Shown: piece by piece, positions 1 through 8,278 of the stretch | How positions within the stretch are numbered: the stretch's first letter is position 1 | Layout of the letters: the number at the start of each line of letters is the position of its first letter | Source: an uncultured Pseudomonadota bacterium | GTDB taxonomy: Bacteria > Pseudomonadota > Gammaproteobacteria > Burkholderiales > Burkholderiaceae_C | Assembly: GCA_945952465.1 (NCBI GenBank) | Contig: CAMFIB010000004.1 | Location: forward strand, 62,001-126,000 | Direction: 5' to 3' | DNA length: 64,000 nucleotides | Translations under genes and position numbers: made by a program | Notes under the pieces: generated by a model | Database searches by the model: none | What the model saw: the letters and a program-made list of their open reading frames with translations, nothing else | What the model was told of the DNA's origin: nothing

Positions 1-1
1 C

Positions 2-127
2 CGCAGCGAATGGGTTCAGGTGGGCGACCACTACGAACGCCGTGGCGGCTGGGCCCGTGGCGACCGCGACCACGACGGCGTGGCCAACCGCTACGACTCG
101 CACCCGAACAACCCGAACCGCAACTGA
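2..127 (+). CDS. 3' end of a YXWGXW-repeat-like basic protein (partial)
   Basis: Open reading frame running in from the window edge and ending in TGA at 125-127. The last 41 residues are rich in Arg, Gly, Asp and Asn. They contain a Trp-flanked ERRGGWARGDRD stretch followed by an HDGVANRYDSHPNNPNRN-like end, which resembles the C-terminus of YXWGXW-repeat / RcnB-like periplasmic proteins common in Burkholderiales. The N-terminus is outside the window, so the family call is tentative. A strong intrinsic terminator follows 55 nt downstream, which supports this as a real gene end. Confidence 0.55.
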   Translation, partial: RSEWVQVGDHYERRGGWARGDRDHDGVANRYDSHPNNPNRN

Positions 128-181
128 CGGTGCCGGTGCGGCGGACCCCGATGGCCCGCCGAGGAAAATCCACCCCTTGCA

Positions 182-209
182 AGCGCCACCCGTGGGGTGG
201 CGCTTTTTT
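182..209 (+). terminator. Intrinsic terminator
   Basis: Perfect 10-bp stem (AGCGCCACCC / GGGTGGCGCT) with a 3-nt loop, followed by a run of T to 209. It terminates the partial gene upstream. Confidence 0.88.
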
Positions 210-230
210 CTGGCCGCTGAAAACGCAGCT

Positions 231-539
231 TCAGGTCGGTGAACTGCCGAAGGGGTCGGGCATGAGCAGGTCGGGCTGCGTGTCGCCGGCCACCGGCTGA
301 GCGGCGGCGGCGGGAGCCGCCTTTTTTGCCGCCGAGGCGCGGGTCTTGCCAGCCTGCACGCCAAGCGCGGCGGCGTAGTTGATGGCCAGCGCATGCACGA
401 CGGCGGCGGTGATTTCAGGGCTGGAGATGCCGGCCGACGCCACGATGCCGCGGGCGTACTGCAACTGGTGCTGCGTGACCACGGCCGCCATTTCCAGGCG
501 CGCTTCGGTCTCGTCGCTCAGGGAAGTGCGGGTGCCCAT
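231..539 (-). CDS. Conserved hypothetical small protein, 102 aa
   Basis: I chose the ATG at 539, which begins MGTRTSLSDE, because an AGGAG Shine-Dalgarno sits just upstream; the longer open frame to 767 has no such support. The protein has no signal peptide. Residues about 10-60 look helical, with an ITAAVVHALAINYAAALGV-like hydrophobic patch. The C-terminal third is Ala/Lys/Pro-rich and looks disordered. I do not recognise a family. It lies between a terminator and the ZIP transporter on the same strand, 130 nt downstream of that gene. Confidence 0.6.
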   Translation of the reverse strand: MGTRTSLSDETEARLEMAAVVTQHQLQYARGIVASAGISSPEITAAVVHALAINYAAALGVQAGKTRASAAKKAAPAAAAQPVAGDTQPDLLMPDPFGSSPT

Positions 540-669
540 GGTATCTGCTCCTCTGTCGGTCGTCTTGTCGGGGTCTGTCGCGGCACCGTCATTTTCGGCC
601 CGCCTGCGGTGGGCCACAAGCCGCGCGGCGGAGAAACGTCTCGGGTGGGCAACAACGCGCACCGGCCCG

Positions 670-1473
670 TCAGTGGACGTGGTGGGCGTGGGCCGCCAGG
701 CTGGCCAGCGACACCAGGCCCATGCCCAGCACCAGCCAGACGATCTGCGCGGCGGTCTGCGGGCCACTGAGCCGCTTCTGCAGCTGCGGGATCAGGTCGG
801 CCAGCGCCACGTAGACGAAGCTGCTCGCCGCCACCGCCAGGAAGTACGGCAGAAAGCCCTGCAGCCGCTCCACCAGGAAAAAGCCGACCAGCCCGCCGAG
901 CGCCGTCACCGCGCCGGCCAACGACACTTTGAGCAGCGCCGCACGCGGGTTGGCCGACGACTGGCGCAGCACGACCAGGTCGCCGATGTGGTGCGGCACC
1001 TCGTGCGCCATCACCGCCACCGCCGCCAGCACGCCGAGCCGGAAGTCGGCGATGAAGGCCGACGCGATCAGGATGCCGTCGCCAAACGCGTGCAGGCCGT
1101 CGCCGGTGAGCACCGCCCAGCCACCCTTGCCGCTGCCGTGGGTGTGATGGTGGTGGCCGTCGTGGTCATGGCCGGCGTGCCCGTCGTGGCCATGGCCCTG
1201 CTCGTGCGCGTGGTGGTACAGCTCGGCTTTGTCGAGCAGGAAGAAGAACACCAGGCCGACCAGCAGCGTGGCGAACAGGTCGCGCGCCGGCAGGCCGGTC
1301 TCGAAGGCCTCGGGCAGCAGGTGCATGAAGGCGGTGGCCAGCAGCGCCCCGGCGGCCAGGCTGAGCATGTGGGCCGTGTAGCGCGCCAGCACGCCAAAGC
1401 CGAGCAGCGCGGCGAGCCACACGCTGCCGATGCCGGTGACCAGCGTCGCGCACAGGATTGCTACCAAAGTCAT
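670..1473 (-). CDS. ZIP-family metal transporter
   Basis: A 267-residue inner-membrane protein with about eight hydrophobic segments. The early motif HMLSLAAGALLATAFMHLLPEA carries the conserved His of a ZIP permease. The cytoplasmic loop between TM3 and TM4 is extremely His-rich (about residues 85-115, alternating His/Gly/Asp). The later HxxPHxxGD-like motif (MAHEVPHHIGDLVVL) matches the ZIP TM5 metal-binding helix. ZIP proteins import zinc and other divalent cations into the cytoplasm. The substrate here cannot be read from sequence. Dispersed repeat copy A overlaps its start codon region. Family confidence is high; the substrate is not assigned. Confidence 0.9.
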   Translation of the reverse strand: MTLVAILCATLVTGIGSVWLAALLGFGVLARYTAHMLSLAAGALLATAFMHLLPEAFETGLPARDLFATLLVGLVFFFLLDKAELYHHAHEQGHGHDGHAGHDHDGHHHHTHGSGKGGWAVLTGDGLHAFGDGILIASAFIADFRLGVLAAVAVMAHEVPHHIGDLVVLRQSSANPRAALLKVSLAGAVTALGGLVGFFLVERLQGFLPYFLAVAASSFVYVALADLIPQLQKRLSGPQTAAQIVWLVLGMGLVSLASLAAHAHHVH

Positions 1474-1522
1474 AGCTACAACATCATATTCCGCGCTGAC
1501 TTGCGCCGGAATTCATTCCAAA
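1472..1522 (-). repeat. Dispersed repeat, copy A
   Basis: Read on the minus strand it contains GCGCAAGTCAGCGCGGAAT and ends in GTAGCTATG. It shares the AAGTCAGCGC(C/G)GAAT core with the copies near 24930, 43710 and 49635. It lies upstream of the ZIP transporter and overlaps its first codon. Confidence 0.7.
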
Positions 1523-1529
1523 AATCAAC

Positions 1530-1551
1530 AAAAAGCCGCCCATGGGCGGCT
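1530..1551 (-). terminator. Intrinsic terminator of the dienelactone hydrolase gene
   Basis: Perfect palindrome AGCCGCCCATGGGCGGCT, followed on the minus strand by a run of T (A at 1530-1534 on the plus strand). It begins about 20 nt after the stop codon at 1572. Confidence 0.8.
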
Positions 1552-1571
1552 GGGAGGCGGCAGCGGGTGCT

Positions 1572-2471
1572 TCAGGCCACGCCGTGCGACTTGAACCAGG
1601 CCAGCGCGCGTTTCCAGCCGTCTTGCGCGGCCTCGGCGCGGTAGCTGGGGCGGTAGTCGGCATGGAAGGCGTGCGGGGCGTCAGGGTACACCACAAATTC
1701 CGATTTTTTCGCCGCCGCGCTGCCGTCGGCCAGCGCGTCCTTCATCTGGTTGACGCTGGTCAGCGGAATGCCGGTGTCCTGCCCGCCGTAGAGGCCCAGC
1801 ACCGGGCCGTGCAGTGTCTTGGCCACGTCGACCGGATGCGTTGGGTTGTTGGCGCTGGCCTGACCCACCAGCCGGCCGTACCAGGCCACACCGGCCTTGA
1901 CCTGCGGGTTGTGCGCGTCGTACAGCCAGGTGATGCGGCCGCCCCAGCAGAAGCCGGTGATGCCCAGCTTCTTGTTGTTGCCACCGTTGGCCTGCGCCCA
2001 GGCCACGGTGGCGTCGAGGTCGGCCATGACCTGGCTGTCCGGCACCTTGGAGACGATCTCCGCCATCAGCTTGCCGACGTCGGTGTAGCCCTTGGGGTCG
2101 CCCTGCCGCGCGTACAGCTCGGGCGCGATGGCCAGGTACCCTGCCTTGGCGAAGCGGCGGCAGACGTCGGCGATGTGTTCGTGCACGCCGAAGATTTCCT
2201 GAATGACCAGGATGACCGGCAGATGGTTCTTGCCGGCCGGCGCGGCGCGGTAGGCGGGCAGCTTGAAGCCGGCGGCGTCGATGCTCACCGCACCGGCGGT
2301 GAGGCCGTCTTCCGGCGTGTGGACTGCGGTCTGCGCGGCGATGGGCATCGCGGCCGCGGCATAGCCCACGCCCAGCGCAGCCTGCAAGGCGGTGCGGCGG
2401 GTGGCACCCTGCGCGGTGCTGCGGCCGGGCCGCAGCGAGTCGAAATCGGCTTTCAGGTCGTCGTCGCGCAT
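1572..2471 (-). CDS. Dienelactone hydrolase family protein with Tat-type signal
   Basis: A 299-residue alpha/beta hydrolase. Residues about 24-47 contain TRRTALQAALGVGYAAA, a twin-arginine-like export signal, so it is probably periplasmic. The core shows VILVIQEIFGVHEHI near residue 85, the Cys nucleophile elbow GFCWGG near residue 170, a late Asp (GGQDTGIP) and the catalytic His in DAPHAFHADY. Dienelactone hydrolases open the lactone of dienelactone in chlorocatechol breakdown, but the wider family has many substrates and no degradation genes lie nearby. A terminator follows. It is divergent from the tautomerase gene at 2605. Confidence 0.88.
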   Translation of the reverse strand: MRDDDLKADFDSLRPGRSTAQGATRRTALQAALGVGYAAAAMPIAAQTAVHTPEDGLTAGAVSIDAAGFKLPAYRAAPAGKNHLPVILVIQEIFGVHEHIADVCRRFAKAGYLAIAPELYARQGDPKGYTDVGKLMAEIVSKVPDSQVMADLDATVAWAQANGGNNKKLGITGFCWGGRITWLYDAHNPQVKAGVAWYGRLVGQASANNPTHPVDVAKTLHGPVLGLYGGQDTGIPLTSVNQMKDALADGSAAAKKSEFVVYPDAPHAFHADYRPSYRAEAAQDGWKRALAWFKSHGVA

Positions 2472-2604
2472 CGGTGTTCTCCTTCGGAATGGCGTGGCGG
2501 GTTTGGCACCGGCCAGTTTATGGCGCGGCCCAATGCCCTGCTGACGCGGGCGTCATTGCCGCCGCCGGACAATCGGGGCTTCGAAACGCACAGGAGACCC
2601 GCCC

Positions 2605-2793
2605 ATGCCCACCATCCACGTCGAAATGCTCGCCGGCCGCACGCAGGAGCAGAAGAAGGCCCTCGTCACCGCGCTGACCCAGGCCGTCGTCGACACGCTG
2701 GGCAGCAAGCCGGAGCAGGTGGCCGTGGTGCTGAACGACGTGCCGCGCTCGGACTGGGCGATCGGCGGCGTGTTCTATTCGGAGAAGTCGTGA
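2605..2793 (+). CDS. 4-oxalocrotonate tautomerase family protein
   Basis: A 62-residue protein beginning Met-Pro. After Met removal the Pro1 amine is the general base of this superfamily. The rest (HVEMLAGRTQEQKKALVTAL...VAVVLNDVPRSDWAIGG) matches the small tautomerase fold, including Arg39-like and Trp residues. These hexameric cytosolic enzymes ketonise enol intermediates, classically in catechol meta-cleavage. A GGAG-type ribosome site precedes the ATG and a GACAAT -10 box lies near 2571. Its stop overlaps the GTG start of the next gene (GTGA), so the two are translationally coupled. Confidence 0.9.
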   Translation: MPTIHVEMLAGRTQEQKKALVTALTQAVVDTLGSKPEQVAVVLNDVPRSDWAIGGVFYSEKS

Positions 2794-3122
2794 GGGCGCC
2801 GCACAGCCGCGCCCTGCTGGGGCTGGCAGCGGCCTGCGCGGCGCTGTGGCTGGCCGCATGCGCCAGCCCCGAGCCGCCGCCCAAAGGCCCCGTGCCGCCC
2901 CGCCCCATTGCCGGCGGCGGTGAATGCCACGTGGCCCCCGCCCAGGTGGCCGTCGGGCGCACGGCCGACGCGGCCTTGCAGGTGGAAGCCGGCAAGAAGT
3001 CCGGTGCGGCCATCGTCCGCGTGCTCAAGCCCAGGCAGCCCATCACCATGGAATTCAACGCGCAGCGCCTGAACCTGGAGGTCGACGCGAACAACAAGGT
3101 GGTGTCGGCGCGCTGCGGTTGA
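2790..3122 (+). CDS. I78-family peptidase inhibitor lipoprotein
   Basis: Starts at a GTG that overlaps the preceding stop. The first 25 residues form a lipoprotein signal with lipobox LAAC, so the 110-residue product should be lipid-anchored. From about residue 45 it matches the inhibitor I78 family: Cys in GECH, the SGAAIVRVLKP segment, RLNLEVD and the final Cys, with VVSARC at the end. The two Cys may form a disulfide. I78 proteins inhibit serine proteases and are often periplasmic. The upstream open frame extending further is a shadow of the opposite-strand gene. Confidence 0.82.
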   Translation: MRAPHSRALLGLAAACAALWLAACASPEPPPKGPVPPRPIAGGGECHVAPAQVAVGRTADAALQVEAGKKSGAAIVRVLKPRQPITMEFNAQRLNLEVDANNKVVSARCG

Positions 3123-3133
3123 ACCGCCCGCGC

Positions 3134-5902
3134 TCAGTGCGCCTGCTCCCAGTTCGGCCCCACGCCCACTTCGGCCAGCAGCGGCACCTTCAGTTCGGCC
3201 ACGCCGGCCATCAGACGAGGCACTTCGGCGCGCAGCCAGTCGACTTCGCCGAGCGGCACTTCGAACACCAGTTCGTCGTGCACCTGCATGATCATTTTGG
3301 TGCCACGGCCCTCGGCGTCGAGCACGTTTTGCACCTTGTTCATGCTGAGCTTGATCAGGTCGGCGGCGGTGCCCTGCATCGGCGCGTTGATGGCCTGTCG
3401 CTCGGCGGCTTTTTTCCTCGGGCCGTTCCCACCCTTGATCTCTGACAAATAAAGGCGACGACCGAACACTGTCTCGACATATCCACACTCCTGCGCCGAC
3501 GTGACGGTCTCGTCCATGTAGCGTTTCACGCCGGGGTAGCGCTGGAAATAGCGGTCGATGTAGTTCTTCGCGGCGGTGTTGTCGATGCCGAGGTTGCGCG
3601 CCAGCCCGAAGGCGCTCATGCCGTAGATCAACCCGAAATTGATGACCTTGGCGTAGCGCCGCTGCTCGCTGCTCACGGCCTCTGGCGCTACGCCGAACAC
3701 CTCGGCCGCAGTCGCGCGGTGCACGTCCATGCCGGTGGTGAAGGCGCGCAGCAGCGCCTCGTCGCCGCTGATGTGGGCCATGATGCGCAGCTCGATCTGC
3801 GAGTAGTCGGCGCTGGCGATGACCGCGCCTTCCGGCGCCACGAAAGCCTCGCGGATGCGCCGCCCCTCGGCGGTGCGGATCGGGATGTTCTGCAGGTTGG
3901 GGTCGTTGCTGCTGAGCCGGCCCGTGACCGCCACCGCCTGCGCGTAGTGGGTGTGGACGCGGCCGGTGCGCGGCAGCGCCAGCAGCGTGAGCTTGTCGGT
4001 GTAGGTGCCCTTGAGCTTGGACAGGCCCCGGTGCTCCAGGATGCGGGCCGGCAGCGGAAAGTCTTCGGCCAGCTTCTCCAGCACCTCTTCGTCGGTGCTC
4101 GGCGCGCCGGTCGCGGTTTTCTTCACCACCGGCAAGCCCAGCTTGGTGAAGAAGATCTCGCCGATCTGCTTGGGGCTGCCCAGGTTGAACGGCTGCCCCG
4201 CCAGCTCATGCGCCTCCTGCTCCAGTTGCAGGATGCGCTGGCCGAGCGCGTGGCTCTGCGTGGCCAGCGCCTTGGCGTCGATCAGCACGCCGTTGCGCTC
4301 GATGCGGTACAGCGTCTCGCTCGACGCCATCTCCAGTTCGTAGATGAAGCGCAACCGCTCGTCGGCCAGCAGCCGTGGCCACAGCACGCGGTGCACTTCC
4401 AGCGTCTGCTCGGAGTCTTCGCACGAATACTCGGCCGCGCGGGCCACGTCCACCTGGCTGAACGGGATCTGGTGCGCGCCCTTGCCGCAGACGTCTTCGT
4501 AGCTGATGCCGCTGCGGCCCAGATGCCGCTCGGCCAGGCTGGCGAGGCCGTGCGGCTTGTGCACCTCCAGCACGTAGCTCTGCAGCATCGTGTCGTGCGC
4601 ATAGCCGCGCACCTCGATGCCGTGGTTGGCGAACACATGCCGGTCGTACTTGACGTGCTGGCCCAGCTTGGCGCGCGACGCGTCTTCCAGCCAGGGCCGC
4701 AGCAGCGCCAGCACATCGGCCATGGGCAATTGGTCTGGCGCGTCCGGGTAGCGGTGGCCGAGCGGAATGTAGGCGGCCTCGCCCGGCGCGGTGCTGAAGC
4801 TCAGGCCCACGATCTCGGCCCGCATCTCGTCGAGCGACGAGGTCTCGGTGTCCAGCGCCACCAGGTCGGCGGCCTTGATTTTTTCCAGCAGCGCATTGAA
4901 CGCCGGCCAGTCCACGATGGTGTCGTAGTGGCGGTCTCTGACGGCGGCCGGCGGTGCATCCGCTGCCAGGCCCGCGTCGCTGAAGCCCACGCTTGCCGCC
5001 TCGTCCACCGGCGCCTCCAGCGCCTTCACCAGTGTCTTGAACCCGAAGCGCTCGTAGAAGCTGCGCAAGGCGGTGGCGTCTTCCTCGCGCATGGCCACCG
5101 CGTCGAGCGACGGCAGGCCGGGCACATGGCCGTCGAGATCGCAGTCGGTCTTGATGGTCAGCAGCTCGCGGCCCCTGGGCAGCCAATCGAGCGCCTTGCG
5201 CAGGTTCTCGCCGGCCACGCCCTTGATGCTGCCGGCAGCGGCCACCAGCGCGTCGAGCGAGCCGTGTTCCAGCAGCCATTTGGCGGCGGTCTTGGGCCCC
5301 ACCTTCTCGACGCCCGGCACGTTGTCCACCGCGTCGCCGACCAGCGTCTGGTAGTCCACCATCAGCCGCGCCGGCACGCCGAATTCGGCCTCCACGCCGG
5401 CCAGGTCGCGCACCTTGCCGTTCATCGTGTCGATCACCGTCACCCGGTCATCGACGAGTTGGCTCAGGTCCTTGTCGCCGCTGGAGATCACCACCCTCAG
5501 CCCCTGCGCGGAGGCCAGGCGCGCCAGCGTGCCGATCACGTCGTCGGCCTCCACGCCGGGCACGTCCAGCACGCGCCAGCCCATCAGCGCCACCACCTCG
5601 TGGATGGGCTCGATCTGGCTGCGCAGATCGTCCGGCATGGGCGAGCGGTTGGCCTTGTACTCGGGGTACAGCGCGTCGCGGAAGGTGGGGCCTTTGGCGT
5701 CGAACACGCAGGCCGCGAAACGGGCCGGCTGGTCTTTGCGGAGCTTCTGCAGCATGTTGACCATGCCGCGGATCGCGCCGGTCGAGGGGCTGGCCGAATC
5801 GGCCGGGTCCACCCGCAGGTCGGGCATGGCATGGAAGGCGCGGTACAGGTAGCTCGAGCCGTCGACCAGCAGCAGCGTGTTGTCGGGTTGGGGGTCGCTC
5901 AT
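3134..5902 (-). CDS. polA: DNA polymerase I
   Basis: A 922-residue enzyme for Okazaki fragment processing and repair synthesis. Residues 1-290 form the 5' nuclease domain (LLLVDGSSYLYRAFHA, VEADDVIGTLA, SGDKDLSQLV). Residues about 330-510 form a 3'-5' exonuclease domain that keeps its catalytic acids (ALDTETSSLD). Residues about 520-922 form the polymerase, with SADYSQIELRIMAH (motif A), RRYAKVINFGLIYGM (motif B) and MQVHDELVFEV (motif C). Length is normal for the family. The start is divergent from the DUF2782 gene, with a CACAAT box 6 nt before the ATG, suggesting a leaderless message. Confidence 0.97.
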   Translation of the reverse strand: MSDPQPDNTLLLVDGSSYLYRAFHAMPDLRVDPADSASPSTGAIRGMVNMLQKLRKDQPARFAACVFDAKGPTFRDALYPEYKANRSPMPDDLRSQIEPIHEVVALMGWRVLDVPGVEADDVIGTLARLASAQGLRVVISSGDKDLSQLVDDRVTVIDTMNGKVRDLAGVEAEFGVPARLMVDYQTLVGDAVDNVPGVEKVGPKTAAKWLLEHGSLDALVAAAGSIKGVAGENLRKALDWLPRGRELLTIKTDCDLDGHVPGLPSLDAVAMREEDATALRSFYERFGFKTLVKALEAPVDEAASVGFSDAGLAADAPPAAVRDRHYDTIVDWPAFNALLEKIKAADLVALDTETSSLDEMRAEIVGLSFSTAPGEAAYIPLGHRYPDAPDQLPMADVLALLRPWLEDASRAKLGQHVKYDRHVFANHGIEVRGYAHDTMLQSYVLEVHKPHGLASLAERHLGRSGISYEDVCGKGAHQIPFSQVDVARAAEYSCEDSEQTLEVHRVLWPRLLADERLRFIYELEMASSETLYRIERNGVLIDAKALATQSHALGQRILQLEQEAHELAGQPFNLGSPKQIGEIFFTKLGLPVVKKTATGAPSTDEEVLEKLAEDFPLPARILEHRGLSKLKGTYTDKLTLLALPRTGRVHTHYAQAVAVTGRLSSNDPNLQNIPIRTAEGRRIREAFVAPEGAVIASADYSQIELRIMAHISGDEALLRAFTTGMDVHRATAAEVFGVAPEAVSSEQRRYAKVINFGLIYGMSAFGLARNLGIDNTAAKNYIDRYFQRYPGVKRYMDETVTSAQECGYVETVFGRRLYLSEIKGGNGPRKKAAERQAINAPMQGTAADLIKLSMNKVQNVLDAEGRGTKMIMQVHDELVFEVPLGEVDWLRAEVPRLMAGVAELKVPLLAEVGVGPNWEQAH

Positions 5903-5908
5903 GGGGCG

Positions 5909-5927
5909 ATTGTGCCCCGCCTACAAT
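5909..5927. promoter_or_regulatory. Back-to-back -10 boxes for polA and the DUF2782 gene
   Basis: On the minus strand CACAAT (5914 to 5909) ends 6 nt before the polA ATG. On the plus strand TACAAT (5922-5927) ends 6 nt before the ATG at 5934. Transcription starting 6-7 nt after a -10 box would begin at or next to the start codon, so both messages are predicted to be leaderless. Clear -35 boxes are not seen. Confidence 0.55.
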
Positions 5928-5933
5928 GCGCCC

Positions 5934-6296
5934 ATGCTGCGCCCCGTTCTTTCCGCGACCCTGTGCCTCGCCTGCGCGAGCGTGTTCGCCCAAAATCAGA
6001 GCCAAAAAAGCCCTGAGTCAGCGCCAGCACGAGACGAGTTGCTACAAAAGCAGGAGCAAACCCGCCCTGCGCGCGAGGGCCGCAAGGTCGAGCGCATCCA
6101 CACCGAAGACAGCCGCGCCACCATCGACGAAACCCGTCTGGGCGGCGAGACGCAGGCGATCACGGTGCAGCCGCGCAACGCCGGCCTGCCCGCCTACGAG
6201 GTGCTGCCCAAGAACGGCGCCCGTTCCTCGCCCGGCAACGCGCCGGAAGGCGCTGGCGGCCAGGGCCCGCGGGTCTGGAAATTCCTCGACTTCTGA
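5934..6296 (+). CDS. DUF2782 domain protein, exported
   Basis: A 120-residue protein with a cleavable signal peptide (about residues 1-18, ending SVFA). Residues about 20-43 are low-complexity and encoded by dispersed repeat copy B. The conserved part follows (RKVERIHTEDSRATIDETRLGG...ITVQPRNAGLPAYEVLP) and matches the DUF2782 family, which in Burkholderiales sits beside polA and thrB as it does here. Function unknown; location is periplasmic by inference. It is 9 nt upstream of thrB and probably in the same operon. Confidence 0.75.
   Translation: MLRPVLSATLCLACASVFAQNQSQKSPESAPARDELLQKQEQTRPAREGRKVERIHTEDSRATIDETRLGGETQAITVQPRNAGLPAYEVLPKNGARSSPGNAPEGAGGQGPRVWKFLDF
5991..6057 (+). repeat. 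Dispersed repeat, copy B (inside DUF2782 gene)
   Basis: Contains CAGAGCCAAAAAAGCC, the GAGTCAGCGCC core and GTTGCTACAAAAGCAGGAGC. These match the order of elements in the other copies. It lies wholly in coding sequence and reads through in frame as the linker after the signal peptide. Confidence 0.6.
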
Positions 6297-6305
6297 GCGG
6301 CGGTC

Positions 6306-7304
6306 ATGGCGGTCTACACCGAGGTTTCGTTCGAGGAAGCCGGCGAATTCATGGCCCGGCTCGGGCTGGGCCAGCTCCAGCATTTCGAGGGCTGCGCCGG
6401 CGGCATCGAGAACACCAATTACTTCGCCGACACCGACCAGGGCCGCTGGGTTCTCACGGTGTTCGAGCGGCTCGGCTTCGAGCAACTGCCGTACTACCTG
6501 CACCTGATGAAGCACCTCGCCGCGCGCGGCGTGCCGGTGCCCGACCCGCAGGCGCTGCCCACCGCGCAGGCCGACCTGCTGCCCGGCGCCAAAGCCCCGG
6601 CCGGCGAGATTCTGCACACCCTCAAGGGCAAGCCCGCCGCCGTGGTGAACCGGCTGCGCGGCAAGAGCCAGCTCGCGCCCCAGGCGCCGCACTGCGCCGA
6701 AATGGGCACGCTGCTCGCCCGCATGCACCTGGCCGGCCGCGACTACGACCGCCGCCAGCCCAACCTGCGCGGGCTGGACTGGTGGAACGACACCGTGCCG
6801 GTGGTGCTGCCCTACCTCGACGCCGCGCAGGCCTCGCTGATCCGGGGTGAACTGGCCTTCCAGAACCACATCGCCGCCAGTTCGGCCTACGCGGCGCTGC
6901 CGCGCGGCCCCATCCACGCCGACCTGTTCCGCGACAACGCAATGTTCGACGGCGACGAACTCACCGGCGTGTTCGACTTCTACTTCGCCGGCCACGACAG
7001 CTGGCTGTTCGACCTCGCCGTCTGCCTCAACGACTGGTGCATCGATTTGCCCACCGGCACGCACGACGCCGAACGCGCCGACGCCATGGTCGCCGCCTAC
7101 GCCGCGGTGCGCCCGCTCGCCGCCGCAGAGCGCCAACTGCTGCCGGCCATGCTGCGGGCCGGCGCGCTGCGCTTCTGGATTTCGCGGCTCTGGGACTTCC
7201 ACCTGCCGCGCGAGGCCGCGGTACTGAAAGCCCACGACCCCAGCCACTTCGAGCGGGTGCTGCGCCAGCGCGTGGCCCACGCCGAGCTGGCCGTGCCGGC
7301 ATGA
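6306..7304 (+). CDS. thrB: Homoserine kinase (ThrB, APH-fold type)
   Basis: A 332-residue kinase of the aminoglycoside phosphotransferase fold, the type used in many proteobacteria instead of GHMP-type ThrB. It shows CAGGIENTNYF near the N-terminus, the catalytic-loop motif GPIHADLFRDNAMFDG (about residues 200-216) and the metal-binding GVFDFYFAGHDSWLFDLA. It phosphorylates homoserine in threonine synthesis in the cytosol. The start lies 9 nt after the DUF2782 gene, and its stop overlaps the start of the next gene (ATGA). Confidence 0.94.
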   Translation: MAVYTEVSFEEAGEFMARLGLGQLQHFEGCAGGIENTNYFADTDQGRWVLTVFERLGFEQLPYYLHLMKHLAARGVPVPDPQALPTAQADLLPGAKAPAGEILHTLKGKPAAVVNRLRGKSQLAPQAPHCAEMGTLLARMHLAGRDYDRRQPNLRGLDWWNDTVPVVLPYLDAAQASLIRGELAFQNHIAASSAYAALPRGPIHADLFRDNAMFDGDELTGVFDFYFAGHDSWLFDLAVCLNDWCIDLPTGTHDAERADAMVAAYAAVRPLAAAERQLLPAMLRAGALRFWISRLWDFHLPREAAVLKAHDPSHFERVLRQRVAHAELAVPA

Positions 7305-8104
7305 AGCTCAACATCGTGCCGGCCAAGACCGGCGCCGTCTGGGTGCGCCTGGGCATCCGCGCGTTCGCCCGCCAGCCGCTGGCCATGACCGGCCTGCTGT
7401 TCATGATGATGACGATGATGTCGCTGGCCTCCGTCATCCCGGTCATCGGCGGCGCGCTGGCGCTGGTGCTGCTGCCCGCCGCCACGCTGGGCCTGATGGC
7501 CGCCACCCGCGAGGCCGACGCCGGCAAGTTCCCCATGCCCACCGTGCTGGTCAGCGCCTTCCGCGCCGGCCGCCAGCGCCTGCGCGCGATGCTGGTGCTG
7601 GGCGCGCTGTATGCCGCCGGCTTCATCGCCGTGCTGGCCATCTCCGCGCTGTTCGACGGCGGCCAGATCGCCCGCGTCTACCTGTTCGGCGCCGAGCTCA
7701 CGCGCGAGCAGATGCAGGCCGACGATTTCCAGCTCGCCACCTGGGTGGCGATGGGCCTCTACCTCCCGCTGTCGCTCACCTTCTGGCACGCGCCAGCCCT
7801 GGTGCACTGGCACGGCCTTGCGCCGCTGCAGAGCATGTTCTACAGCTTCGTGGCCTGCCTGCGCAATTTCTGGAGCTACACCGTGTTCGGCGTGGTCTGG
7901 CTGGCGGTGTTCATGGGCGTGGGCATGCTGGTCAGCATCGTCGGCATGCTGCTCGGCCTGAGCCAGTCCGTCGTGGTCGTCATGATGCCCGCCGCCCTCG
8001 TGCTGGCCGCGATGTTCTTCTCATCGCTCTACTTCACCTTCCGCGACACCTTCTCCACGGAAGACGGCCGCCCGGCCGGCGAAGAGCCGCTTCCCGGCGG
8101 CTGA
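7301..8104 (+). CDS. BPSS1780-type integral membrane protein
   Basis: A 267-residue membrane protein coupled to thrB by an ATGA overlap. Hydrophobic helices occur near residues 30-65, 90-115, 145-165, 185-215 and 215-245. The N-terminal KLNIVPAKTGAVWVRLGIRAFARQPL motif and overall plan match the BPSS1780 family that accompanies thrB in Burkholderiales. Function unknown. It is the last gene of the run; a 174-nt gap with a Fur-box candidate follows. Confidence 0.8.
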   Translation: MKLNIVPAKTGAVWVRLGIRAFARQPLAMTGLLFMMMTMMSLASVIPVIGGALALVLLPAATLGLMAATREADAGKFPMPTVLVSAFRAGRQRLRAMLVLGALYAAGFIAVLAISALFDGGQIARVYLFGAELTREQMQADDFQLATWVAMGLYLPLSLTFWHAPALVHWHGLAPLQSMFYSFVACLRNFWSYTVFGVVWLAVFMGVGMLVSIVGMLLGLSQSVVVVMMPAALVLAAMFFSSLYFTFRDTFSTEDGRPAGEEPLPGG

Positions 8105-8229
8105 AACCTCTGAGCGGCCGCGGCTGGCCGCCTCGGAAACCTGTGGGCGCACCTCAGCCGGTGCAGCCCGACTTCCGCCTCGCCCAACCTTGCCGGATGT
8201 GCGTGAATGCGGCCTTTGTGCAGAAGGCC

Positions 8230-8250
8230 ATTTGATAATCGCTCGCATTT
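8230..8250 (+). promoter_or_regulatory. Candidate Fur box upstream of the iron ABC operon
   Basis: The sequence TTTGATAATCGCTCGCATTT keeps the TGATAATC half and the CATT end of the Fur consensus, about 13 of 17 positions by hand alignment. It lies 29-49 nt before the start codon of the binding-protein gene, where a promoter is expected. It predicts repression by iron-loaded Fur. Confidence 0.55.
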
Positions 8251-8278
8251 CGCCACCCCGCTTTGAAACGAGGAACCC

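Noticed and set aside
3719..6016. A 765-codon open frame on the plus strand opposite polA
   Set aside because: It is a shadow of the GC-rich polA gene. Its composition (Arg/His/Gln/Gly-rich, no domains) is what an antisense frame of such a gene gives, and it has no start site.
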